DNA of 64,000 nucleotides from Bettongia penicillata ogilbyi. Taxonomy: Eukaryota > Chordata > Mammalia > Diprotodontia > Potoroidae. Within the stretch, counting starts at the first letter, position 1, and each line of letters starts with the position of its first letter. Below, in pieces: positions 34,140 to 44,954 of this stretch. Below the pieces are notes generated by a model. It searched no databases and was not told the origin of the DNA. It saw nothing but the letters and a program-made list of their open reading frames with translations. The position numbers and the translations under genes were made by a program. The DNA lies in NCBI GenBank assembly GCA_023548195.1, contig JAJHZJ010000221.1, positions 3,330,838-3,394,837 on the forward strand. Reading direction: 5' to 3'.

Positions 34140-34460
34140 GAAAAGCATGTGAGAAATATGCATGAGGGGCTACACATGCAAGCGACATGTAGCCAAAGCA
34201 TCTGCATGAAGAAACAATTCAACCCTCCAACATGCCAATGCTGCTGATCTTTCCTTTGGATACTCTCAGCTAGACCTCATTCCTGTCAGGTATTTTTCTC
34301 TGATCCTAGTTTCTCCACCAGCACGTCGCCACCTTCATCTATTTTCAGGATCACGTCATACCCCAAAAGGACACTGAGGAGTCAAAGAGAAGACAACTGA
34401 CTTTGAAAAAGATAAATAAGCAAGCCAGGAGCAGGACAATCTCAGGGCACTAACAGAAGA

Positions 34461-34471
34461 GTATATAAAGA
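34461..34471 (+). repeat. target-site duplication, left copy (SINE)
   Basis: GTATATAAAGA, identical to 34791-34801. Confidence 0.9.
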
Positions 34472-34790
34472 CGCGTGTGTTAGTCCTTCGTTGCTGAAGA
34501 AGACCATGCCATCAGAGAAATGATGACATGACTTGCACTTGACTTTGTTTTTTGAGTGAGACAGGGCTGTGCAGGTCAGCAGCCTCACTTCTCCTCCAGA
34601 GCCATCTGAATCCAGTGACCAGATATCCATCAGGATGACTGGAGATGACCCAGGATGAGGCAATTGGGGTTAAGTGATTTGCCCAAGGTCACACAGCTAG
34701 TAAGTGTAAAGTTTCTGAAGTGAGATTTGAACTCAGGTCCTCCTGACTCCTGCACTGGTGCTCTATCCACTACACCACCCAGCTGCCCCT
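34472..34790 (-). mobile_element. full-length marsupial-type tRNA-headed SINE with GGTCCTCTTCG-type tail
   Basis: Reversed order: tail CCTTCGTTGCTGAAGAAGAC, middle GGTCAGCAGCCTCACTTCTC, GATGAGGCAATTGGGGTTAA, then CCAAGGTCACACAGCTAGTA, B box and head ending CACCACCCAGCTGCCCC. A perfect 11-bp target duplication flanks it (34461-34471, 34791-34801), so the copy is complete and relatively young. A second copy lies at 38826-39137. Confidence 0.9.
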
Positions 34791-34801
34791 GTATATAAAG
34801 A
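34791..34801 (+). repeat. target-site duplication, right copy (SINE)
   Basis: GTATATAAAGA, identical to 34461-34471. Confidence 0.9.
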
Positions 34802-34802
34802 T

Positions 34803-34816
34803 AGTTTGAAGATGTA
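34803..34816 (+). repeat. target-site duplication, left copy (RTE-tail SINE)
   Basis: AGTTTGAAGATGTA, identical to 35068-35081. Confidence 0.9.
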
Positions 34817-35067
34817 CCACTAAGTGGCACAGAGGATAGAGTGCTGTTCAGGATAGAAAAGAGTCAAGAAGACTCACCTTCCTCAGTTCTAATCTGACCT
34901 CAGATACTTACTAGCGGTGTGGCCCTGGGCAAGTCACTTGATCCTGTTTACTTTGTTTTCCTCATCTTTAAGAATGAGCAGGGGAAGGAAATGCCAACCA
35001 CTCCATTATCTTTGCAAAGAAAGCCCCAAATGGAGTCACAAAGAATCAGACATAACTGAAATGACTG
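34817..35067 (+). mobile_element. full-length tRNA-headed SINE with RTE/BovB-like tail
   Basis: The head reads CTAAGTGGCACAGAGGATAG, then GGGCAAGTCACTTGATCCTG. The tail reads CCAACCACTCCATTATCTTT, then ATGGAGTCACAAAGAATCAG. A perfect 14-bp target duplication (34803-34816, 35068-35081) flanks it. It sits 1 base from the duplication of the preceding SINE. Confidence 0.9.
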
Positions 35068-35081
35068 AGTTTGAAGATGTA
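35068..35081 (+). repeat. target-site duplication, right copy (RTE-tail SINE)
   Basis: AGTTTGAAGATGTA, identical to 34803-34816. Confidence 0.9.
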
Positions 35082-35112
35082 ATAAGACTTCACATTTCAC
35101 AAAGAGAGAGAG

Positions 35113-35320
35113 AGGTAGCTAGGTGGAAAACTGATAGAGCACTGGACCTGGGATCAGGCAGACCTGGGTTCAAACCCAGGCTCATTACCTTATTAGCTGT
35201 GTGACTGTGAATAAGTCACTTGATCTCTGTTTGCCTCAGTTTTCTCAATGTAAAATGAGGATAATAATAGTATCTACTATGCAAGGTTTGCCATCAGGAT
35301 CAAATAAAACAATGATTTTT
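35113..35320 (+). mobile_element. tRNA-headed SINE with MIR-like 3' part
   Basis: GAGGTAGCTAGGTGGAAAAC, then CAGACCTGGGTTCAAACCCA (B box), then TCAATGTAAAATGAGGATAA and a TACTATGCAAGGTTTGCCAT end. Confidence 0.8.
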
Positions 35321-36195
35321 TTTTTTAATGGCAAGTCAAATGGCTGCCATCGCTACAGCTCTTTCATCAACTCTTTCAGCCAATGCCATCATCTACTCAG
35401 AGCTTCTGGGCTTAATGAAGTTCCCCACTGCCAGAAATGGACTGTATCTCATTCAGTTTGCACTATCAGCCCACTCTATCAGTTTCCTACTGTGCCTCCA
35501 CTGAAGTACCACTTTAGAGGCACCTGGAATTCAGCCTTCCATGTCTAGAAGTTGCTAGGATTAGTGAATTTTTTCTTAGAAGAGAAGGCTACAGCTCTTC
35601 TCAGTCAGCATCCTCAGCTAAAAGCTGCGATGGTGCTCTTAACAGCGTCCCAAGTTAGTTCTCTCAGCCAAGCTATCTCAGTAAATCAGAGGCTTACACT
35701 GACATCAACCTCCTCTTAGCCCTCTTTTATTAACTGCTTCTCTTATTTTGAATTCTTCTCTGCTCTGAACTCAACTCAATTACTTCTAAATCTCTCAGTT
35801 CACCTAAATACACCCATTTCGGTTCTTGGATCTTATATTCCATCACAGAATTAAATGTCCCTAGGATTCTACTTCCTCTAATGGAGAAAGAAAAAGATTG
35901 AGGGACATTGTGCTAAGGAAACTGTTTTTTAACCTCACCTCAGTAACCTTTCTTTTTAAAGCAAAATATCAATGACTATAATGAGTAGAGCATTCTGAAG
36001 GCTGTTGATTTCTCTCTCCCTTTTTCCAGCAACACATCATAGCCATGCCTCTGACCTCTCTGGACTCTGTCCTCACTAGATAAATAAGTCTGCTTACCAT
36101 TCTGTGACTTCATTTGACCCACTCCTCTATCTGTGCCTTTAGTATAAGCTGCTTCCTGTGCTTAAAATGAGTAATACATGTACCTCTTGAACTCT
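35321..36195. other. no gene or recognised repeat
   Basis: A 115-codon plus frame (35201-35548) begins inside the preceding SINE and shows no recognisable domain. It is treated as a chance frame. Confidence 0.45.
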
Positions 36196-36199
36196 TTTC

Positions 36200-36520
36200 C
36201 TTCAAGCCCAGCTCAGCTTCTTCCTTCTATAAAACTCTACAAGACTCTTCCTCCCTGCCTGAGCAATCTTTGTGATTAGACCCTTCTTGAATTGCTCAGG
36301 TAATTCTGGATGTCTATGAATTTTTCATATTGCAAATTATAACCTAGTTATTTTTATATTTCTCCTAGCTTTCCAACCAACCTTTTTCCTGCCACAGAGA
36401 TTGCAAGAATCTAAGGGGCAGGGATTCTGTCCTTTTGTGCTTTTCCATCTCCCAATGCCTAACACCATATGCTGCACATGATAGGTGCTTTCATAGACAT
36501 TTATGAAATTTGCTTATTTG
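36200..36520 (+). mobile_element. L2 3' end fragment
   Basis: TTCAAGCCCAGCTCAGCTTC, then AGATTGCAAGAATCTAAGGG, then AATGCCTAACACCATATGCT and TAGGTGCTTTCATAGACATT. Confidence 0.7.
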
Positions 36521-36529
36521 AATCATTGA

Positions 36530-36650
36530 TAATCCTTATTTTCTAGATGAAGACAGAAGTGAAGTGACTCACCTAAGGTCATACACCTAGAGGCAATAAG
36601 GATTAGAACTCAGGCTACCTGATTTTCAGCCTAAAACACTTTCCCTTTCT
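36530..36650 (-). mobile_element. MIR SINE fragment
   Basis: TTTTCTAGATGAAGACAGAA, then CACCTAAGGTCATACACCTA, then GAACTCAGGCTACCTG. Confidence 0.6.
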
Positions 36651-36794
36651 CTTTCATATTTCATAGGTCAATCCAGTCAAAGATTAGTCCATGGATCAAA
36701 CCCAGCTTATGATTGAAAGGAATCTACATGATTTTCATATAATATTATGTAATATAGGTTTGCATAGGTTTTGCATATTATAGATTTATATTAT

Positions 36795-36900
36795 TATAGG
36801 TTATGCATAGGTTTCTTAGATTATAAGCTACTTGAGGGCAAGGACCATGTTTTATTTAAATTATCCTATTATTATATCCTCATACTGATTATCCTCTCAT
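36795..36900 (+). mobile_element. L2 3' end fragment
   Basis: GATTATAAGCTACTTGAGGG followed by CAAGGACCATGTTTTATTTA. Confidence 0.6.
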
Positions 36901-37052
36901 AATCAGTATTTTGAAATGAGCAATTTTTTTTTCCTATAGATACCTACCATGTTCTTTTCCTAGCTGTTTAAGGATCAGTCCAAATACATTTGTGCCATTC
37001 AATAATTTTCAAGCATCTGTTGTTAAAATGTAACTGATTATATATGGTTGTT

Positions 37053-37071
37053 TTATATATATATATGTATA

Positions 37072-37126
<55 letters not shown>
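37053..37126 (+). repeat. (AT)n microsatellite
   Basis: About 74 bases of AT dinucleotides with two interruptions, able to form cruciforms. Confidence 0.95.
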
Positions 37127-37127
<1 letters not shown>

Positions 37128-37494
37128 AGAGTGCTGCTTCTGATGGTACTGGATGTCTCCTTTCTGATACCATCTTAAATGGTTGAAGAACTATGTAAAC
37201 AAACATGTTTCTCCCCCCACAGAAAAAAGATCCATTTAATTTCTTTACACCTTCGTTCCCTCATCTGTAACCTCCCCTACTCTACTTGCCTCATAGCATC
37301 GGTTGAGAATCAAACGAACTTATATATGTGAATGAAAGTCCTTCGAAAAGTTAAAAGTATTGTACAAATGGGCAATGTGCTGACTACCAAGATCCAAGCA
37401 TGTGAATAACACTACACACAGAAACTTAACTGGGTGTTTTTTTTTTCTATAAACTTGATCCAGCCTCCTCAAACTCTCTTCTAATGTTCACTGC
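37127..37494. other. no gene or recognised repeat
   Basis: Includes decayed MIR-like sequence near 37255-37370 (CATCTGTAACCTCCCC, CCTCATAGCATCGGTTGAGA), too diverged to be sure. Confidence 0.4.
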
Positions 37495-37645
37495 ACTATC
37501 AGCTTAGATTTTTGTCGCTACTGGACTTTGATGACACTGGAAGAGACAGTGAGGTTGATGACTTTGTGTAACTCTGTCTCACTTAAATCCAATTCATAAG
37601 GAACTCATCATTTGTGATATTATTCATCTTCTTTGAAAATGGACA
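37495..37645 (+). mobile_element. SINE 3' part (GGTCCTCTTCG-type tail)
   Basis: GTCGCTACTGGACTTTGATG, then GTGAGGTTGATGACTTTGTG, then tail ATTCATCTTCTTTGAAAATG. Same class as 62985-63305. Confidence 0.7.
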
Positions 37646-37944
37646 ATTATCAGCTTTATTTTCAACAGTATTTTCTTAGAATTCTGATATTTTGCACTGC
37701 CTTACATTTTTGTTATAGCTAACTCAAAACTTCCTGATGGTCTCCAATATTCTCTTATATACTCATGGTAGAATCATCCAACACAATGGAGTAGCCTTAG
37801 ATAAAATTTTGAGGTTAACAAAGAAACATTTCCTTTCCTCATCTCTTCTTAGACAGTGTAACCTCCCTGAATAGAAAAGCATTGCTAATAATGAGTGACT
37901 AATATCTCAGCATGAATTCGTTTGGTTTGTCATCCCTCCAAAGA

Positions 37945-38747
37945 ATATGCAATATTTGCAAAAAAACCTCTTTGTGCACTGATCCAACCATTCTGGAGAG
38001 TAAGTTGGAACTATGCCCAAAGGGCTTTAAGACTGTGTATGCCTTTTAATCCATTAGTATCACTACTAGGTCTGTACCCTGAAGACATTTAAAAAAGGCG
38101 AAAGGACCTATTTGTGCACAAAGATTTATAGCAACTCTTTTTGTGGTGGCAAAAAATTGGAAATTGAGGGGATGCCCATAAATTGGGGAATGGCTGAAAA
38201 AGTTGTGGCATATGAATGTAATGGAATATTACTGTGCTATAAGAAATGATGAGCAGCCTAATTTCAAAAAAACCTAAAAAGACTTAAATGGACTGATGCA
38301 AAGTAAAGGTAGCAGAACTGGAGCATAGTAACATAATAACATGGTATCATAGTAACAGCAATATTATGTGATGATCAACTGTGAATGACAGCTATTTTCA
38401 GCAGTACAGTGATCTAAGACAATTCCAAAGGACTCATGGTAAAAAGAAAATGCTATATACCTCCCGAGAAAAAACTGATAGTCTGAATGCAGATTGAAGT
38501 ATACTATTTTTCACTTTCTGTATTTGTGTGTGTGCGTGAGTGTGTGGGTATATGTGTGTGTGTGTGTGCTTCCCCTTTGGGTCTGTGTCTTCTTTTACAA
38601 CATGACTAATATGATAATGCATTTTGCATGATCGAACATGTATAACCTGTATTAAATTGCTTACTGTCTCAGGGAGGGAGGAGATGAGACAAGACAGAGA
38701 AAATTTGGAACTCAAATTTTTAACAAATAAATGTTAAAAATTGTCTT
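37945..38747 (+). mobile_element. 5'-truncated L1 (ORF2 C-terminal end plus 3' UTR)
   Basis: Near 38160-38265 the broken frame reads a decayed NVMEYYCAIRNDEQ, the L1 ORF2 C-terminal motif. The 3' UTR carries a TG run (38525-38570) and ends with GAGAAAATTTGGAACTCAAA at 38697-38716, the block also found at the 3' ends of both full HAL1 copies. Confidence 0.8.
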
Positions 38748-38825
38748 TATATATAATAAGGGGAAAATATTATTAAAAAATTCTTGGAAGATAAAGTCAA
38801 AGCAATGAATTTATAATAGTATCAT

Positions 38826-39137
38826 GTGTGTTCATCCTTCGTTGCCGAAGAAGACCATGCCATCAGAGAAATGATGACATGACTTGCCCTTGACTTTGTT
38901 TTGAGTAAGGGAGGGCTATGCAGGTCAGCAGCCTCACTGCTCCTCTAGAGCCATCTGAATCCAGTGACCAGATATTCATCTAGATGAGTGGAGATGACCC
39001 AGGATGAGGCAATTGGGGTTAAGTGACTTGCCCAAGGTCACACAGTTAGTAAGTGTAGTGTCTGAGGTGAGGTTTGAATTCAGGTCCTCCTGACTCCTGC
39101 ACTGGTGCTCTATCCACTTTGCCACTTAGCTGCCCCT
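38826..39137 (-). mobile_element. full-length marsupial-type tRNA-headed SINE, second copy
   Basis: It has the same structure as 34472-34790, and the two copies are easily aligned along their full length. The flanks AATAGTATCAT (38815-38825) and AATGGTATCGT (39138-39148) look like an 11-bp target duplication with two differences, so it is somewhat older. Confidence 0.88.
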
Positions 39138-39404
39138 AATGGTATCGTAAGTATGAGTTAGATGGATAGATGATTGTATTTGGAATAGTGAGACCATTCT
39201 GGGATTCTTGATATCAAACCACTCTGAAGACAAATTGAAAGAAACTCATCACTATAGGTTTGACCACCATGTGACTTTATTTTTTTCTGACTCAGTAAAT
39301 TATGGAGTCTGGGCTTCATATGCATTGGCAGAGGGAGTATATACATCTCATCATAGGGCCTGGCACATGGTACTTGCTATATAAAAATGCTTATTTCCTG
39401 TCAA

Positions 39405-39760
39405 CCAATAACCATTTATTATATACTTGGAGCTGGGGATTTTTGTATTGTTTAGTCATTTTTATTTGGTTTGACTCTTTGTGCTGCCTTTTGGGGTTTT
39501 CTTGGCAAAGATATTGAAGAGGTTTACCATTTCCTTCTCCAGTTCATTTTACAGATGAGGAAAATGAGGCAAACGGCATTAAGTGACTTGCCCAGGATCA
39601 TACAGCTAGTAAGTGCCTGAAGTCAGATTTGAACTTAGGTCTCCTTGACTTCAGACCCACTACTCTGTGCACTGTGCCATCTAGCTACCCTAAAGGTGCT
39701 GGGAAAACAAAGATAAAAAAGAAATAAACCCTGTCATCCAGGGGCTTAGGGGGTAGGGGG
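39405..39760 (-). mobile_element. L2 3' tail interrupted by a SINE
   Basis: AACCATTTATTATATACTTG at the left and GGTGCTGGGAAAACAAAGAT at the right are consecutive parts of the reversed L2 terminus. The SINE at about 39440-39690 has split them. Confidence 0.65.
39440..39690 (-). mobile_element. tRNA-headed SINE with RTE/BovB-like tail
   Basis: TTGTTTAGTCATTTTTATTT, then TTTACCATTTCCTTCTCCAG, then GTGACTTGCCCAGGATCATA, then head ending CATCTAGCTACCC. It lies inside an L2 tail. Confidence 0.8.
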
Positions 39761-39929
39761 AAACTAAAGACCAAAAAGGTCAGCTTTGCTCAAAAATGTT
39801 GTGGGCTAAGTGCGGATCACCATCCAGACCCTCCCCTATAGCATGCTTAACCATCTCAAGCTCTCTTCCTATGGAAGAAGCTAAGGGATAATAGATGAAA
39901 TAAGAGATCCTTGGATAATTGAAATAAGA

Positions 39930-40050
39930 TTCAAATCCTTCCTCTTTCATTTATTACCTTTGTGATTTGGGGCAAGATATTTAACCTCCAAGTCTCAGTT
40001 TCCTCATCTGTAACATGGGGGTGTGACTAGGGTTTTTGATCCTGTAGGGC
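39930..40050 (+). mobile_element. MIR SINE fragment
   Basis: GATTCAAATCCTTCCTCTTT, then TCAGTTTCCTCATCTGTAAC. Confidence 0.65.
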
Positions 40051-40059
40051 TTCCTTGCT

Positions 40060-40780
40060 AGATTGCAACTTTAAGTCTAGTTCTGAGGGCTAATACCTAA
40101 GCTTCTACAGGAAGGGTAAAATGATAAACCGGCAATGCTCCTTTCCCTTTTCAGAGAATCTGAGATTGCTAAACACATGACAGGGGAGGGGATAGATGGT
40201 TATCCTCACTTAATCTATGATCATTTTAAAGCAAGCCAGACCTCTCTTGGGTCTTTAGCTCGCTGTCCTCTCCCCAGAGGATGAAAAGGAAAATAATCTT
40301 TGGGTCTTTGAAGGAGGGATGAGCACAGACAGTAGAGCAGCTCACATGCAAATACATTTCATGGTTAGTGCCTTTGTTTCCAGGCATTCAATACAGGATT
40401 ACAGAACAATGGGAGTCATTAATTACCTGGCATTGGGGGAAAGCTTTGTAAGAAAGTCAGTCTTTGATTACCTATCTTTGTCATCTCTTCAAGGCATTCT
40501 ATTAGACTTACTGTAGTTTTATAGAGAAAGAACAAGGGGAGGGAGAGAGATTGAAATCCTGGCGACAAAGGTGACCCAGGTTCATAATTGCTCTCCTCCC
40601 CTGAAAATTGTAAGTATAATTACTTTTCAATTGTCTCAGGAGAAGAAACTCACATTTGAAGATTGAGTCATGTGAATTTAGGATGGAGAGGCCTCACTGA
40701 ACCACATCAAAGGTCCTGAAATAGCAACTTGGGGCTAGTTAAAGAGACAATTTTGACTTCTTGCTGCCAGTTGTGGAAAC
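40060..40780. promoter_or_regulatory. unique block, candidate conserved regulatory element
   Basis: I see no recognisable repeat over about 700 bases. Within 40340-40460 lie a perfect octamer ATGCAAAT (40346-40353), an AACAATGG SOX-type site (40405-40412) and a TAATTA homeodomain core (40420-40425), all within 80 bases. Regulatory function is inferred from motif density only. Confidence 0.3.
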
Positions 40781-40784
40781 CTGA

Positions 40785-40925
40785 AAGAGATCTTAGAGAA
40801 GTAACTAGTCCCACCCTCTGATTTTACAGATAAGGAAACTGAGAACCAGGCAAGTAAAGTGACCTCCCAGGTCACAGAGGCAGTATTCGAATTAATATCC
40901 CAAGATTCACCCATGCTAGAGGTTG
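40785..40925 (-). mobile_element. L3/MIR-type fragment
   Basis: GATCTTAGAGAAGTAACTAG, then GATTTTACAGATAAGGAAAC, then GACCTCCCAGGTCACAGAGG. Confidence 0.6.
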
Positions 40926-40964
40926 GTACAGATCACACTATATCAATCCTCCCTTCCTACAACT

Positions 40965-40966
<2 letters not shown>

Positions 40967-41006
<40 letters not shown>
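40967..41006 (+). repeat. (TG)n microsatellite
   Basis: About 20 TG units, essentially pure. Confidence 0.95.
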
Positions 41007-41009
<3 letters not shown>

Positions 41010-42200
41010 AGGGTAGTGAATCTGTACTTCAACAGAGCTTCAGGATTTTCAGCTGACTGTCTACATCTGAGTCTCAGGTTTTTGCAACAACAACTGATAG
41101 AATCGAGTACTCCTCTCACATCCTCTGCTTTATTGCCTTACTGCCTGGAACTCTGAGATGGGGGAAGGGACAGACCCTGAGAGGGTGGCAGGGACTTGGA
41201 ACCAAAGAACTGGCTGGACACAGAGCCATCACCTCAACTCACCATACCCTGGAGACAGCTCTGCTTACACTGAATCATTTGGTATCTTTGTCTGATGGGG
41301 TTCCTGAATGTCTGAGCATGCAGGTGATTTGCACACTGTAATATAGCCTCCACAGTCCAGCCAAAGTCCAGGAAAAGACTTTCCTGAAGAGGGAGCCAGC
41401 CTGGTCTTTGTCACTGCCAGTGGATCAAAAGGCAGACACTGAGGAAGATGTCATTCCAGGGTCCAAATGCCAGAGATGCAGGCTGGTTTCCAAACTCTTC
41501 GAAGGCACTGATTACAGAGAAAAAGACCAGGCCATTTCTTGGGATTTCTTACAGGTTTTCCCTCCCCCAAACACCTCATATACAGTAGAACCAAAGCTGG
41601 ATGGCTTCTTCTTGCTTGGATTCAGATATGTTATGGGTTATGCCACCACCAATAAAATACAACTATATATAATAATATGATGGGTAAAATACCATTGTCC
41701 TGTGAAGTAAAAAAGAGACTTGTTTTCCAAAAACCATTGTTATAAAAGGGTTCCACTCTAGCTCTTGGTACAAAGGAAAAAGCACTGCCTCTGAAGTTGA
41801 ATGACCTGAGTTCCAAATGGGGATGTGACTGTGTTAACCATGCTCCCTTCAAACCAGGTTCAGACCTGACTCCCCAAACTACTTCTCAACCTTGCCCCTG
41901 GAGATTAGGGGGATACTTTTTCAGGTCTCTATGGTTGGTAGGCAAAATCTTTGAAGGCAGAGACTATCTTTTTGCTTGTAAGTACTTAATAAGTATTTAG
42001 TAAGTACTTAATAAAAGCTTTATCTAGCTATAGTTATTTATCTCAACTCCAATACTGTATGACCTTGAGTGAGTCACATTTCTCTGGTGTTTTTGATGAG
42101 GGGATTAGATTAGCTGGCTTCTGAGGCAGCCTCCTGTTTTGAGATCTATGATTCTAACAGTCAGTCTATAAGCTACAGGTGATTCTAACAAGTGAACTCA
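41007..42200. other. no gene; small MIR/L2 remnants in unassigned sequence
   Basis: A sense MIR-like piece is at about 41760-41900 (AAAGCACTGCCTCTGAAGTT, GACCTGAGTTCCAAATG). An L2/MIR-type end is at about 41945-42015, with AAGTACTTAATAA repeated. Another MIR piece is at about 42045-42160 (TATGACCTTGAGTGAGTCAC). The 90-codon plus frame at 41408-41680 is not recognised. Confidence 0.45.
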
Positions 42201-43570
42201 TCTGCCAAACAGTACCATGCTTCTGAACGGTTTAGGGGCATTTCATACCGTGCGCACCCTTCCTTCTAACATCACTGTATCCGGGTGCAAATGAATCTCA
42301 AGAGCTATCCTGAAGGTGACAAATCCAAATCCATCCTGAATTGGATGGGCTCCTAAGGTTCATCAAAAAAGGATCAAAACTTCCAATTTTCTTTTTCTGA
42401 AGAAGACACAAAAGGCCACATATTTTTGAGACTTTTGGTAGCTGAGGTTGTTTTAACCAAAATAACCCTTCCTGACTTGTGAATTCAAAGCATCCCAGTT
42501 CATTTCCTAAAATAATCCATTATGAATTATGACAAACTTCCAAAAGTCTGGTTGGAAGTTTGGCCGGACAGGCTGCCCAGGTCTCACTTTTCTGTCCTGT
42601 TCATCTCAGACAAGTTCCATGCGTGACGGGTCAGGAGACTGTTGGTGTCAGTCCAAGCATTTTTCGGATGATATTTATTTTATTTTTAATTTCCCTACAA
42701 ATGTGCGCCAGGCGCGGATCTCGTCACTTACAGACATAGCCCTCTAATCTATGCCGCCCTTCCGCAGCTCATACTACGACATGAATTAAGGTCCGGTTAC
42801 ATAGAAAAGTGATTATGAACAGTAAAATAGCCAAGGTCGCCCCTGAGACGGCAGTCCCAAAAAAGGACAAAGACCCTAAGTTGAGGCGCTCCCCTTGGCT
42901 GCCCAGGGGAAGCTGTCTGCGAAACTCCAATCACCCGATGAGCAGCCTTCTCAACATTCCACCGGTTTCAGATTTTATGGCAGGGACAGCTTTCCTGCTG
43001 GTAAACACCCCCAACCTCCTGTTGCGAAGAGACAATGAATTGTTTTCTATTGTTGAGGGAAATCGTTTGTTTTCTGTTTCCATCAGAGGGTATTCCTTTT
43101 AGTGGGAGCTGACCTCATCCTTTTGGAAACTTTGGAAACTTCACCTCTACAGGGATATGACTTCCCCGCTGAGACAGGTGAATTACTAACTTTTACCATC
43201 TGAGGAGACTTCACTCATTTCTTTGTCCCTCCTTAGGTTCGTGCAGGGCAGCCTTGAGACTCTGGACTCTGTGTGCCCTCATCTCAAGTCAGCCAACCTG
43301 TCCCTAATCGCAAAGTACCCATTGAGTATAGAAACAGGTCATGAGTAAAAGGAAACCACAACAAAGTCAAAATATAGATATTTCCTAACCTCCAGGCACT
43401 TATAATTATTTGGGGGCAAAGGAATGGAAATCCCTGACAATTTAAGAACATTCACATAACCAACCACATGTTAGCCAGGATAAAATAATGCATGTGTTGA
43501 AGGGACATAGTATAAAAAGCTCTAACTTGGGAATCACTAGCCTGAGCTAAAAATCGAGCAGTAGTCCCTT
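42201..43570. promoter_or_regulatory. CpG-retaining unique block, candidate conserved non-coding DNA
   Basis: No recognisable repeat. CpGs are noticeably more frequent at 42560-42970 than in most of the window (GGCGCGGATC, CCGCCCTTCCGC, ACCCGATGAG). An 11-bp perfect inverted repeat is at 42533-42562. Frames of 72-97 codons on the plus strand show no known domain. Function unknown. Confidence 0.3.
42533..42562 (+). repeat. perfect inverted repeat (11-bp arms, 8-bp loop)
   Basis: CAAACTTCCAA, spacer AAGTCTGG, TTGGAAGTTTG. It could be a dimeric protein-binding site or a small hairpin. Confidence 0.6.
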
Positions 43571-43579
43571 GCTTTCCTA

Positions 43580-43900
43580 GGGCCTCAGTTTCTCGACATA
43601 GTATAAGAGAAAAAAAGTTGGAAGAGCAAAGATTTCTAGTCTGAGGGTCTGAGCTAACAAGTTCTGCCACTTGCTAACTTGGACAAATCATTTCTATCCT
43701 GACTGAGCCTGTTTCCTCCATCTGTAAAATGAATTTTTATAAGGTTACTGTGAATAACTAATGAGGTAATTAATGTACACAAGAAGTAGGGGTGGTGTTA
43801 TCCATTTTACAGCTAAAGAAACTGGGATTCAGAGAGGTCAGGTGATGTGTCCATGTTTACACTGCCAATGAGTCCCGGTAGCAAGATTGAAAACAACTTC
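43580..43900. mobile_element. two MIR fragments, head to head
   Basis: The sense piece at about 43620-43780 reads CAAGTTCTGCCACTTGCTAA, then CTCCATCTGTAAAATGAATT. The antisense piece at about 43790-43900 reads CATTTTACAGCTAAAGAAAC, then TGGGATTCAGAGAGGTCAGG. Confidence 0.6.
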
Positions 43901-44094
43901 TCTAGTGACTGAGTTAGAAACTGCTTCCCGCTGCCTTTCTGTAAAATGACTACGTTGGCCTAGATGTTTTCTAAAGCCCCTTGCATCTATGACATGTTTG
44001 GATTCTTTAACTTGTAAAATGGGGGAGTGGGATTAGATAGTCTCTCATCTAGTCCCTTCCAGATAAAATATGCTTTGCTTGTAATAATAAAAGG

Positions 44095-44335
44095 TAGCAC
44101 ACATTTAGCATGCTTTGAGGTTTGCAAAGCACTTTACAAATATTATCTCATTTTATCCTCACAACTCTGTTAGGTAAAGTGGTATTATCATCCCCATTTT
44201 ACAAATGAGGAAACTGAAATTGATGGAGTTTTAAATGACTTGTCCTGAGTCACACAGCCAGGCTCTGAAACTAGATTGGAATTCAGGTCTTTATGATTCC
44301 AAGTCCAGTGTTCTATCCACAGTACCACTTTGCTA
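44095..44335 (-). mobile_element. MIR SINE, nearly full length
   Basis: GAGGTTTGCAAAGCACTTTA, then TACAAATGAGGAAACTGAAA, then GAGTCACACAGCCAGGCTCT, then CAAGTCCAGTGTTCTATCCA. Confidence 0.85.
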
Positions 44336-44435
44336 ACAAAGATTGGGGTTGGGGGAAATGGGTTGGTCAAGGAATTCTTTCTCTTTTCCCTAGGGCTAGC
44401 TAGGATAGCTCAATAGCTAGCTAGAAAGGTGTGTA

Positions 44436-44545
44436 TACACACACACATACACACACACACATATATGTGTATGTATATACATATATATAGAGAGAGATAG
44501 AGAGATAGATAGATAGATAGATAGATAGACAGATAGATAGATAGG
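44436..44545 (+). repeat. compound microsatellite (CA)n-(TA)n-(GATA)n
   Basis: A CA run at 44436-44460, then a mixed TATG/TATA stretch, then GATA units to about 44545. Confidence 0.9.
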
Positions 44546-44954
44546 ATAGCTACTTTCCATTTTCAACATGGCTATTGCTAAAGAATCCCTAGTCTGACCC
44601 AAAGTGGTATCTCTTGGGGGGCAGACCTATTCCTGTGTGACTCATTGACCTTAAGCAAGTAAAGGACCATTGGTTCAAACCTTTAACACTGAGGAGATCA
44701 TAAGGTCAATATCCCCCACAAGGAATACTGGCAAATCTCTCCAATTCCACAAGGTGGAATTTCCACAGAAGGAAAGTTACCACTGCCTCTTTCCTTGACA
44801 ATAAAAGGGGGTGGGGAATGATAGATTTTTCCATAGATTAGTGGTTCAATGGCTTTTAGGAGGTAAGCCAACCCTGAGACTCATCCAACTTTCCAGTTCC
44901 TGTGGCCATTCCCCTTGCCATAACCTCTTTTCTCTTCCTTCCTATTCCGTTTTC

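Larger units (their letters stand above)
33126..34460. other. no gene; TG microsatellite and two small hairpins
   Basis: A (TG)n run with a few CG steps at 33450-33502. Two short inverted repeats at 34119-34139 and 34168-34194. Otherwise AT-rich unassigned sequence. Confidence 0.5.
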
